Below, one piece after another: positions 53,901-61,433 of a stretch of 64,000 bases of DNA. The notes beneath the pieces are model-generated. The model made no database searches and had not been told where the DNA came from. It saw nothing but the letters and a program-made list of their open reading frames with translations. The position numbers were made by a program, and so were the translations under genes. Origin of the DNA: Temnothorax longispinosus (taxonomy: Eukaryota > Arthropoda > Insecta > Hymenoptera > Formicidae); contig NC_092367.1 in assembly GCF_030848805.1 (NCBI RefSeq), positions 6,169,019 to 6,233,018 of the forward strand, in the 5' to 3' direction. Position 1 is the first letter of the stretch. The number at the start of each line of letters is the position of its first letter.

Positions 53901-54183
53901 AGCTTCCTGTCACATTTAATTAACACATGATACTCATACGATACAATGTAATAATATGGGCATGTATTTCCTATCACTTACAGAAAAAACATTGGAGAGG
54001 AAGATTCTGACAAGCGAAAAATCAAAACTGATGACACAGTCCGACAATTTACGTTCCGAGACTGCTCAGTTAGATCGGAAGCTCTACGAGCTCCTGTCCG
54101 CCAGAACAGCACTTGATTCCGAGAGGCGAATTCTCAGCGAAAAAATCGAGAGGATCAACGCACTTGTTAGGAAGCTTAGATAG
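44682..54183 (+). CDS. GSE1: GSE1 orthologue (genetic suppressor element 1), eight exons, N-terminus incomplete
   Basis: Eight exons join in one open frame with GT-AG introns: 44682-44932, 46782-47026, 47180-47338, 47463-47605, 50554-53052, 53127-53333, 53523-53897 and 53984-54183. They sum to about 1,359 codons plus TAG; human GSE1 is near 1,200 residues. Seen: SFAAALRNLAKQA (about residues 43-55), ALDPATYGAY followed by a Pro/Tyr/His-rich block (about 140-215), a charged helix of the EEEHRRQVREQ type (about 220-245), a very long S/T/P/Q/N-rich disordered region, a basic KRRKRRREKN stretch, EDKLAFLAMFGLTT and a C-terminal coiled coil. The first, second, third and last-but-one of these match vertebrate GSE1 in kind and order. 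Known for the family: a nuclear chromatin protein associated with LSD1/CoREST/HDAC co-repressor complexes. The first exon begins mid-codon, so either an upstream exon is missing or translation starts at ATG 44621. Identity is firm; the 5' end is not. Confidence 0.9.
44933..46781 (+). other. GSE1 intron, no further exon seen
   Basis: GTGAGT...CTAG intron of 1,849 bp. Open frames inside it, such as 45240-45533, lack matching splice phases or a recognisable product. CpG is frequent in the first 300 bp. Nothing else is supported. Confidence 0.7.
46782..47026 (+). CDS. GSE1: GSE1 exon with the LDPATYGAY block
   Basis: The acceptor is TTTTTCTAG before 46782 and the donor is GTAAGC after 47026. The exon enters in phase 0 and leaves with two bases of an Arg codon. 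The product begins ERSTHERRPEE, continues through ATELLARSGFQPYRPEHHP and reaches ALDPATYGAYHSGLYPPP, ending HLPHAYR. The LDPAT-then-Tyr/Pro/His pattern is a recognisable GSE1 feature. The 1,849-bp intron before it shows no further exon. Confidence 0.9.
47180..47338 (+). CDS. GSE1: GSE1 exon, YGLRYSPDMLPPPPASLG block
   Basis: The acceptor TTATCGCAG precedes 47180 and the donor GTAAGT follows 47338. The introns on either side are short (153 and 124 bp). The exon completes an Arg codon split across the intron and ends two bases into another. It encodes LEEQLYFERCGMIRPQLFPG, then a Pro/Tyr-rich YPLYGLRYSPDMLPP, then LMSPVMHER. The same succession (RYxPxxL, then xLxSER) is seen in vertebrate GSE1 just before its charged helix. 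Confidence 0.9.
47463..47605 (+). CDS. GSE1: GSE1 exon with the charged E/R helix
   Basis: A CTCTTTTTTCAG acceptor precedes 47463 and GTGAGC follows 47605. The product starts LKLEEEHRRQVREQAAMREE and continues EERRRAVR, a strongly helical, charged run that corresponds to the long E/R-rich helix of vertebrate GSE1 but is much shorter. An Ala/Pro-rich tail follows. The exon leaves with a single G (phase 1), which fits the next exon at 50554. Confidence 0.88.
47606..50553 (+). other. GSE1 large internal intron, AT-rich
   Basis: GTGAGC...CCAG intron of 2,948 bp. The first kilobase is mixed in composition; the rest is AT-rich with oligo(T) tracts. The phases of the exons on either side fit (one base plus two bases), so no extra exon is needed, though an alternative exon cannot be excluded. 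Confidence 0.65.
50554..53052 (+). CDS. GSE1: GSE1 large exon: disordered region, basic stretch and first FGL motif
   Basis: This 2,499-bp exon starts after TTTGTTCCAG and ends before GTAAGA, with phase 1 introns on both sides. It encodes roughly residues 267-1,100. In order: HSDRDRERDSRERQ; a Gly/Ser/Asn run; a proline-rich stretch (about 50800-51150); a Gln/His run (about 51230-51290); a Thr-rich run (about 51460-51535); a Ser run from a CGT repeat (about 51869-51899); an Asn/Ser/His/Lys-rich part; then more ordered, charged sequence. Near the end come the basic KRRKRRREKN (52866-52895), a likely nuclear localisation signal, an acidic DSEGEEE stretch and EDKLAFLAMFGLTT. The same frame is open back to an ATG at 50448, but those 35 codons look like intron read-through. 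The acceptor was chosen because it restores phase with the preceding exon. Confidence 0.88.
53127..53333 (+). CDS. GSE1: GSE1 exon linking the two FL..xGL motifs
   Basis: This 207-bp exon lies between TTCTTACAG and GTAAAT, with phase 1 introns on both sides. It encodes EIELCKVEKRYKLNPDPPEL, a spacer, HTPDFAPKVGFLRTIGLDIM and PPNKRD. The second motif, FLRTIGLDI, resembles FLAMFGLTT at the end of the previous exon. Human GSE1 likewise carries two such motifs, which supports the assignment. The exon is a multiple of three with matching phases, so skipping it would keep the frame. Confidence 0.9.
53523..53897 (+). CDS. GSE1: GSE1 exon, basic helix and proline-rich segment
   Basis: This 375-bp exon follows TGTGATTGCAG and precedes GTGAGC, with phase 1 introns on both sides. 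It begins EAEVTWQYVLADRKKRKS, directly after the second FL..xGL motif. It then gives a Tyr/Pro/Lys-rich segment with RPPPLPPLGPKYYSTLP, a possible SH3 or WW ligand, an acidic DSDIDIVDEMSEKREK and WTGIVDVMFAYSEYLK. Its length is a multiple of three. Confidence 0.9.
53984..54183 (+). CDS. GSE1: GSE1 last exon, C-terminal coiled coil
   Basis: The acceptor ATCACTTACAG precedes 53984 and the stop TAG is at 54181-54183. About 65 residues form a near-continuous amphipathic helix, from EKTLERKILTSEKSKLMTQ to SEKIERINALVRKLR, with hydrophobic heptads and no proline. This predicts a coiled coil, probably for dimerisation or partner binding. The preceding intron is only 86 bp. Confidence 0.9.
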
Positions 54184-54658
54184 CGTTGCGTAACGCACAA
54201 CACGGAAACTCATTCATCTGTGATATTATCAGCGGGTTAAGGGCCGTTAGCGTGTAATACGCACTGCTAAACGTAACACTTAGATAAGTAATGGTTAAGG
54301 ACAAACTCTTGAGTGACCAAATGTACAGCGATCCTTCGTATTGTTTTGCGTACTTTATTAAATAATATAAAACGCGCCCCCTTCTTTGCCGTCGACGATC
54401 GATCGTGTGGAGAAAGCGGAAACCTTCGGCTCTCGGCTGGTCCACAGAAGGCAAGCGATCGCGTCCGGCTTGAACACGTTACCGCACTAATTAATAGATA
54501 TTATTTTTCGCATACGTCGCTCGACATCAGCGAGTGTGCTGATCTTTAATCATAAACGCGGAGTCATATCAACCGTACCTTACAAGGATATGTATAAAGT
54601 TCTAATTGTACAAATCGAATTGTATCCCATCCGTGGAAAGGCAGTTTTTACGACCGCG

Positions 54659-54664
54659 AATAAA
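54659..54664 (+). terminator. Candidate polyadenylation signal for GSE1
   Basis: An AATAAA hexamer lies 476 bp after the GSE1 stop. Further AATAAA copies on the same strand at 55379 and 57961 could give longer 3' UTRs. No transcript data are available, so which is used is unknown. Confidence 0.4.
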
Positions 54665-56262
54665 AGGACGAAGGCTTTCTAGTTCTACAACTAACGGCTC
54701 TTACACTCCAAGCATAAATAATTGTAATTTGTATCATATTTTAATGAGAAAAAAATAGACAAATCGTGTAACTTATTTTATTCTGCGTAATGTGGACTTT
54801 AACGTCGAGTACTTGGGGAAAAAAAAATACAATGATATATCACGCAGTTTGTATGTCGACCGATTGATAAAGCGATGGAGAGGACATTGTATAAGATCGA
54901 AAGGTGGCATCGACTATATCGGACTGGCAGTATCAAGAAACCGCTTGCACGCAACAGCGACTACGTCCTTATTTTTACGTTTAGCATAGTAGCGCGTGTG
55001 GTGAAACAGATTTAATCGATTTGAATCGGATCGTAATAATCGGCAGGTAAACGAGCACCGGTTGCGTATCCGGACACGAGGAGGGAAAAAATTCAGACGT
55101 TTTACGCGAGTTTTTGCGTTTTGATTCACAAAGCAACGTTATAACGACACGGGGAACTCTAGTCTACAGACGTGCCCAGGCAATACGGGGAAGAAAAAGA
55201 TACGCGCGCCGATACGCATAAGATCAGATTAGTGAGCAGTCCTTCCTTTCGAACGTGTCCACGCCATTCACCGTAATGAGCACGAAGGCCAGTGAAGATA
55301 CGGGGAGGAGCCTTATTAACGTTGTATAACAACAACACTGCGGTACTTAGATAATGCGACTTAATTTTTAAAGAAGAAAATAAAGGGGAAAGAATAAAGA
55401 TAATCGTGAGACTTCGCGCGGAGCACATTCCACGTAAAAAAAAAAAAGCTTGTTGCCCGACCGTCAACATTCCAACGCGTCACTTCACCGACAATCGAAT
55501 TCTGGAACTCGACGCGAGTCGAGTGGCGAACCAAATTTGAAAAGCAAAAAGAAAAAAAAGAAAGAAGCCGATCGCACTGTTGGTTTTTCTTTTCTGGCGC
55601 GTCCATGTCGCGTAAATGCGCTCTACCTTTCGCACCTCGGTATCCCTAAAGAACTTGTCTCCCGCTCTCTGCTCTCCGAGCGCATCGTATCTCGTATCGA
55701 TATATAAATCGCACGCCGTAGAAAACACCACCCGCCCATACGGCGCGCGCGACAAAGCTACCATTTATAAGTTTCGCCGTTTCTGTTCATTGAGTGCCTA
55801 ACATTTCTCCCTACATTTGTACATACCATTATTTTTATGTATTATGTAATTAACAAAGGAGGGACCGCGAGTGCGCGCCGGTCTCATTCTCAACTGGCCA
55901 GAACAAGAGCCTAGGAGTAAATTGTTGAAAACATGAACCACACGAGGAGTATTTCTTTCCGTACCCTTCATCGTCCAAAGCGTACCCCTTGCGAGTCCAA
56001 TCTTCGAAGATGGAACGAAACTTAGGCCTCTGTAAATTTTTGTATTCTCGCAAGTAAAACTATTGTTTCCTCATATTTTTGTATCTTGAAATAATATTTT
56101 AGCGAATCACAGCATCTATGTTTATTACATTGCTTCGATCATGTGATATTTTCATGATTGTTTCAGTATCGAATTCATCTTTCGAATATTATTTCCGTTA
56201 TAAGTCGATTAATTTGTTATGTTATTAATCGCATCAACTCATTTTTTTTTACTTTTTTTTAG

Positions 56263-56306
56263 TGGAAATGGAAATTACTGATGAAATAAGAATCCACCAT
56301 GCGACG
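56263..56306 (+). other. Isolated exon-like segment, possible alternative exon
   Basis: Two long T tracts end in an AG just before 56263, and GTAGGT follows 56306, so this 44-bp open segment has good borders on both sides. If the acceptor is used in phase 1 it matches the donor at 53897 and reads VEMEITDEIRIHHAT. Read through past its own donor, it meets a stop about 40 bp later. It could be an alternative last exon of GSE1, an exon of an unseen transcript, or chance in AT-rich DNA. Confidence 0.25.
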
Positions 56307-58486
56307 GTAGGTATATTTTTCTTAATATCGATAATTACATCTTGAAAACGATAAAGGTGACAGTTTAATTCGATAATTTTATATTGACCATCTATATTAT
56401 ATATAATTATTAATTAATTGTGTGTATTTGATAGTACAGAATTACTCTACTAAGATATTCCTAATATAATCGTTCGAAAATTAACAACATTAAGAGAGTT
56501 TGCGGAAAATCGGACTCTCAAAAATTATTAGAAAGTTACTAGATTTAAGAAATTCAGTTCAAATTCAGTAAAAGATAATCATCAAAAGATAATTGGTTGA
56601 AATATGAAATGTGATCAGATAAAAGATGAGAGAAATTAAAAACTTCAATCTTTGCAATTTTATGAATTCTAGTTTTATTTGCTGTTTTCTTACTTTTGTG
56701 CACATTATGAGCAAGATCTAGATAGGACGGGATAAATAGTAACTGTTGCTATATTTACAGTTTCAGTCTTTACAAATAATCACTGTAGATATAATTTACA
56801 GCTGTACAAACGCAATAATGTGATTTACGTTCTTAACTCTTTATTGCGAAACTGTATGATTTTCATGTGGTTTATTACGGACGTCCCGAAAAGATTAAAG
56901 AGGGATAAGTGAATTAGAGCTGATTCCATTAAAACTTTATAATTCATGCCATTAGCACGATGCATAATAAGCTTTAAATATAATTTCATTTAAAGTGAAT
57001 CCAAAGTTACTTTTTTTATTAACAATTAACTGCATAGAAAAATTGCTGCTTATATCTCCCAACTTTATTGATAGATAGATGATGTCGAATGTAAAACAAT
57101 GTCGAGATGTTTGTTTTTCGCATTACACGGTACATAAAATAATAAATGGAAGATTATCCTGTATTCTGACGCGAATTATAGATCGTCTAAAATGAGCTTA
57201 AGCATTAAAGCTCGTTATAAATACATAACTGTCGAGTTTGTTGGAATGCAGGCACGGAGAGCACGCGGTTTATCCTTCTTATTATTTAATTTTAATATAA
57301 TCAGTTGATTTAAATTATTATTTATGTTATTTATTTATTATTTAATTAGATCCATGAAATTAACGTACGCAACCGATTTTTACATTCGTATATATTATAT
57401 ATCTAATTAAATTATCGCACTTAAATTTATCACACACGAAATTACGGAATCTATGTAAAAACTTAACGGGTCGTAACAACTGCTCTATGGAAAAAAAATG
57501 TCAGATATGAGGGAATTGTATGTGAAAAACATGTATTACGCTATCGGTAACAAATACATTTGCTTTATCAATTTTGGATTTATATTGTATACGCGTATAC
57601 ATTATAATTACATCTCAAGATTTATATTAAACTTTACTTAAGATTGATAAAAAAAACGATTGTCTACACAAAGCTTTTTTCGACAAAATCTCTTAATCGC
57701 AATGTTATCACGCGATCAGCGTGCTTGTTACAAAATTTGCGCTAAAAAGAAAGTAGGATACATTTTTCTTTCGCAGGTTTGTTCTTAGTGCAGAGAAAAA
57801 GAGGGAGGAAAAGAGAGAGAGAGAGAGAAAATAGGAAACCGAGCCAATAATAATATATGTGATGCGCATATTCCTTTCACGCTGTCGTCGTAATCTGTTT
57901 AAGTACAGTTTGTACTAGTGTACCCGAAGTAAAGGATATATATATATATATAGATCATTAAATAAAAATTTGTATATTGTGTTTAACACTTTGTTAAAAT
58001 ACGATGCTTTTGTCGCGTGTAAATGATTTGTCGCTTTTAAACGTACTAAATTAAAAACGGTGAGAGATTTTCAAGAAATTACAACAAATTATATGTATAA
58101 TATATTACATATATATATAACATATATTACATATAACTAAATGATTCATCTTATAGGAAGGATTTTATTCCAAAGACATTGAAAACGGATCTTTATTGTA
58201 CGGTATTTATGTAGCAGACCAGTGTTTTCGTATTTACTGAAAAACAAAGAATAATATCCTTTCTGAGATGACTGCATTAGTTATATGTCGTCAAATCTTA
58301 AAAAGAAATAATCCCTTTTAACTCTTGTTAGGGTACTATTTTCCACTAAAAACGTTAAATTAGAAATAAACTGGTAGTTATCCTTCATTCGGAGTATCTT
58401 TACCTCTTGAGAATACTTGAAATAAGATCTACAAGCTGCAGTAAGTGAAGTCATGGATGGCAAAGAGGAAGTCTCAATAAAGTGCT

Positions 58487-58492
58487 TTATTT
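58487..58492 (-). terminator. Candidate polyadenylation signal for the SLC46-like gene
   Basis: AATAAA on the - strand lies about 485 bp beyond the stop at 58977. Other AATAAA copies on this strand are at 58192-58197 and 58164-58169. Any could serve the transcript. Confidence 0.4.
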
Positions 58493-58976
58493 ACACCTTG
58501 ATGCAGTATGAAGGTGATAACAGTTAGCAGTTGCGTAGGATTTGAGAAATGCCGTAATTCAGAAACCTAATTCATTCTCATGTACTAAAAACTCCGGAAC
58601 AAGAGTTCCGGTTAGACTTCATTTTGGAGAACCGTTCTCCGCGTTATCTCTAATAATTTAAATTACTATCGTATTGTCTCATCTTTACTAAATATCGAAA
58701 GTCTCAAATTCAACTTTCTTGAAATGTGGTGAAAGAGATGGTTCACCGGAATCTTCGTAAACCTTGAATTTCGACATACCGTTCGATCGGTATTTCCTAA
58801 TAAAATGCCTTTGGTATCCCCCTCGTAAAGCAAATTCGCTAGCAACCTTTACCAGCAACGTGACCAGCATTCAGGCCCTAAGGTATCCCTTTTGGACCCT
58901 TCTCTTTTTTTGATGAGGTATTATTGATGTATCGTACGTCTCCGTATTAAAAAAAAGGATCACGTAAATCGTGAGA

Positions 58977-59181
58977 TCACAACTGCTCAGATTCGAAGGC
59001 CGCGTTATCTATGCCGTTCATCATCTCGGCCTTCTGCGCGCTCTTCTGTGCGTCCATGATCCGAGGGTTCGATGCCTTCAAATTATAATCTGTCGCCTCC
59101 TCGTTCTTATGATTCATCATAGCTTCGGGTTCCTTCTGCTCCTTCAGGATGCGATCCTTTCGGTGCTCCGTGTACAACCAG
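58977..59181 (-). CDS. SLC46-like last exon, cytoplasmic tail
   Basis: On the - strand CTCCTTCAG precedes 59181, and the stop TGA is at 58979-58977. The exon finishes helix 12 (WLYTEHRKDR) and then encodes a charged, hydrophilic tail rich in Lys, Glu, Met and Asn, ending NGIDNAAFESEQL. The G-I-D-N-x-A-F-E motif near the end recurs in insect relatives and may be a sorting signal; that role is inference. Confidence 0.86.
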
Positions 59182-61433
59182 CTGAAGGAGTTAAAAAATA
59201 CTATTGTAATATATTACGCAATCGTAGCTGACAAACTTAATTCAAATATATAATTCAAGTAATTTTTTATCGCGTTTGAATCGGACGTATCACGAAATGA
59301 TCGCAGTATTTGGCGAACGTAACGTATAATCGGCGCAACATGATACTCATATGAATCGGCGGATACTCACAAGAATGCAAACACCGCAGGCATTGTCATG
59401 CATCCTCCGGCGATGAAGAACGTCCCCGGAAACGCTTTCATGGTCGCCGCATAAATGGCGCTGTACATTGGCCCGTAAACAAGCGGCATCAGGGACTCGC
59501 ACACGCCAAACAGCGAATTCACCTTACCTACGAAATTACGTAATCGCGTCTTAACTTCGGAGCAGAGAATAAAAAATCGCGGGTTGGCTTTTCCTCGCCG
59601 TTAGGCCGCGGCAGGAAGGCCTCGTTACGCTTTGTTCGTGGATGGAAAAATTAGCAGCATCGCCACGTAAATGTAATTTGGTGTCCAAATTATCCGATTT
59701 ACGTGGTTCCGACACAGACGGTGCTTCGCGAGATAAAGATCAAGCTCGAAAAACCCTCCTAAGTGCCACTAAAGTATTAGTATAATGGTCGTATAATTCT
59801 TATATTTGAGATCATTATAAAAACGCTCATTCTTTTATATGCGCCTCTATGACGACCTCTTCTAAACACGACCGGATGGTGTGTCTGACGTTATCGCAGC
59901 TCAAGTATTTTTCCTACACATAATTTTACACAGGAAACACGGAAACTCAATCAGCGAACTGATTGCTTCCAAGATTCTCGTTATGTTATATATGCTTCAT
60001 GTGTATAATATACGAAGCTCTTACACATCTGCCTTATTTCTCTTTTTTCTTGAGATCATAAAACTATAGCATGAGAAAGAGACGATGGCGAATTAAAGGG
60101 GAACCATAATCTTTAATTTGCACCCTCTTACCGAGCTCGTCCGTGGGCACGAGCTTCGAAGCTATCGACCGCATGGCGATGAAAGACGTGCCGTTCACGA
60201 TCTCCACGATAGCGGCTGAAACAGGCAATTAATCCGTTATTAGATACACTGTCGTCGGTACCGGGTGGTACCGGGACTGTAACTGTGATATATATATTTT
60301 GTATACGTAGTTGTTACCCTGATGTTAGCCGTTTTAAAAAGACTGACCTACGTAGACCATCCAAGTGGACGTGGCGAACGCGTAAACGAAACTTGCTAAA
60401 ATTTTACTCGTACAGCTCATGATACCCACGATCGCGTCGTCTATCTTGAGAATGTGACTGAAGATACCGACGGAGATCGCGGTACCTGTGACAGAAAAGA
60501 AATATCTTTCACTCTTTCGTGCGTGGCGAATCGCCGGACAATCACACGAATAACGATCTTAGAGAATCAGTATAACGGACGAGCGCTGTAAGATCCTGCT
60601 TGATCCGTTAGTCAAAGAAAAATGCGAGAAAAGTCGGATCGCGCGCGTTTGCAAAATTCGCGTAGACAATCGACAAATAGAAAGCTTTTGTCAAATAGAA
60701 AGTCAAACGGAAATACCGATACAGTATTCGAGTACGGCGAAAACGCTAAAGTATCATATCCGCGAGGCAACTACGAATTCTGAAATAGATTTTTATCTTG
60801 CGCGCACGCAATTGGCGATTTGCCTTTCTATTGCAAAATACTCTTAATGTTCCTCTAATTTGTGTCGCCTGCGACACAGGAGATTACATTTTCAAGGCAA
60901 CCTCCTGCCTGCCACGATTCACGCCAGGATAAAAGCGATAGTCGGTGATTCCGCGCTCAGCAACGATGTTTATTCTTACGTAAGGCACGTCTCTCGTTTG
61001 CTTTCATCGACCAATGAACGCAAAAAATCTCGATTAACCCGATGTGCATGTACGGCATCATTACGAGAATAGAACTAACGGGTACCTTCGAGTTGCGCGA
61101 AATGGCAAATGGCAATCGGAGGAGATTATCCGCACCGGCGGCGTCCGCGTTTCTACGCGTAGCGGCGAGGAATATACACGTTTCTACTTCAAAATTAGCG
61201 GCGAGATCAATGAATGAAGCGGAAGAGTTCGTTACGGAGGATTTTACGAGCGCTCGCGTAAATTTCTTTTCTTTCTCTCTTTCCTCTCGCGCGACCCATT
61301 AACGCGCGACGTTCTCAGGTGATTTTCTTACCGATCAGATTAGTTACCATGCCAAACGTGGAGAACATGCTGAACGTCACTTCGTTCCAGTTGTATCGGT
61401 ACCGCATATAAAGATAGAGAACCGCCATTTCGC
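58977..61433 (-). CDS. SLC46-type major facilitator transporter, C-terminal half, five exons
   Basis: Reading the - strand, exons 61433-61332, 60485-60348, 60215-60132, 59527-59371 and 59181-58977 join with GT-AG introns into 228 codons plus TGA. The product starts in transmembrane helix 7 (GEMAVLYLYMRYRYNWNEV) and continues through hydrophobic segments to a hydrophilic cytoplasmic tail of about 60 residues ending GIDNAAFESEQL. GEM/A..LY...R..NW.EV, LVPTDELGKVNSLFG and the MPLVYGPMYSAIY helix are typical of SLC46 and folate-transporter-like MFS proteins of insects. Known relatives move folate, other small metabolites or lysosomal catabolites across membranes. The substrate cannot be read from this half. 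Full-length members are near 450-550 residues, so helices 1-6 are missing and probably encoded beyond 64,000. The gene converges on GSE1. Confidence 0.87.
59371..59527 (-). CDS. SLC46-like exon, helices 11-12
   Basis: This 157-bp exon follows TTTCGTAG and precedes GTGAGT on the - strand. It enters in phase 1 and leaves with two bases of a Phe codon. It encodes KVNSLFGVCESLMPLVYGPM, then YSAIYAATMKAFPGTFFIAG and the start of helix 12, MPAVFAF. The E-x-L-x-P-L-x-Y-x-P-x-Y-x-x-Y pattern in helix 11 is characteristic. Confidence 0.88.
59528..60131 (-). other. SLC46-like intron
   Basis: GTAAGA...GTAG intron of 604 bp, AT-rich in its upstream half. No other exon is needed, because the exons on either side join in phase through the PTDELGK loop. 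Confidence 0.7.
60132..60215 (-). CDS. SLC46-like exon, helix 10 and the PTDELGK loop
   Basis: This 84-bp exon lies between CTGTTTCAG and GTAAGA on the - strand, with phase 1 introns on both sides. It encodes AIVEIVNGTSFIAMRSIASK, then LVPTDEL. The R-S-x-x-S-K-x-V-x-x-D-E-L-G-K loop joining helices 10 and 11 is the best-conserved cytoplasmic loop in SLC46 relatives and is intact here. Confidence 0.88.
60348..60485 (-). CDS. SLC46-like exon, helices 8-9
   Basis: This 138-bp exon lies between TCTGTCACAG and GTCAGT on the - strand, with phase 1 introns on both sides. It encodes TAISVGIFSHILKIDDAIVG, then IMSCTSKILASFVYAFATST and WMVYV. These are two hydrophobic segments joined by an IDD turn, the usual loop after helix 8 in this family. 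Confidence 0.87.
60486..61331 (-). other. SLC46-like intron
   Basis: GTAAGA...ACAG intron of 846 bp. The exons on either side join in phase through LIG/TAISVG, so nothing appears to be missing. An open frame on the + strand (61042-61302) has no recognisable product. Confidence 0.7.
61332..61433 (-). CDS. SLC46-like exon, transmembrane helix 7
   Basis: On the - strand TTTCTTTCACAG precedes 61433 and GTAAGA follows 61332. The exon begins two bases into a codon (the previous exon must end in one base, giving Gly if G) and ends in phase 1. It encodes EMAVLYLYMRYRYNWNEVTF, then SMFSTFGMVTNLI. The R-Y-x-x-N-W-x-E loop after helix 7 is a family feature. Confidence 0.87.

Larger units (their letters stand above)
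54184..58976. other. Convergent intergenic region and 3' UTR territory
   Basis: This 4.8-kb stretch separates the two convergent stop codons. The first 1.7 kb is mixed in composition and probably 3' UTR of GSE1. From about 56,040 onward it is strongly AT-rich, with runs of TA around 57942-57952 and 58086-58140 and a short GA run near 57810. Apart from candidate polyadenylation signals and the exon-like segment at 56263-56306, no gene is seen. Confidence 0.65.
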
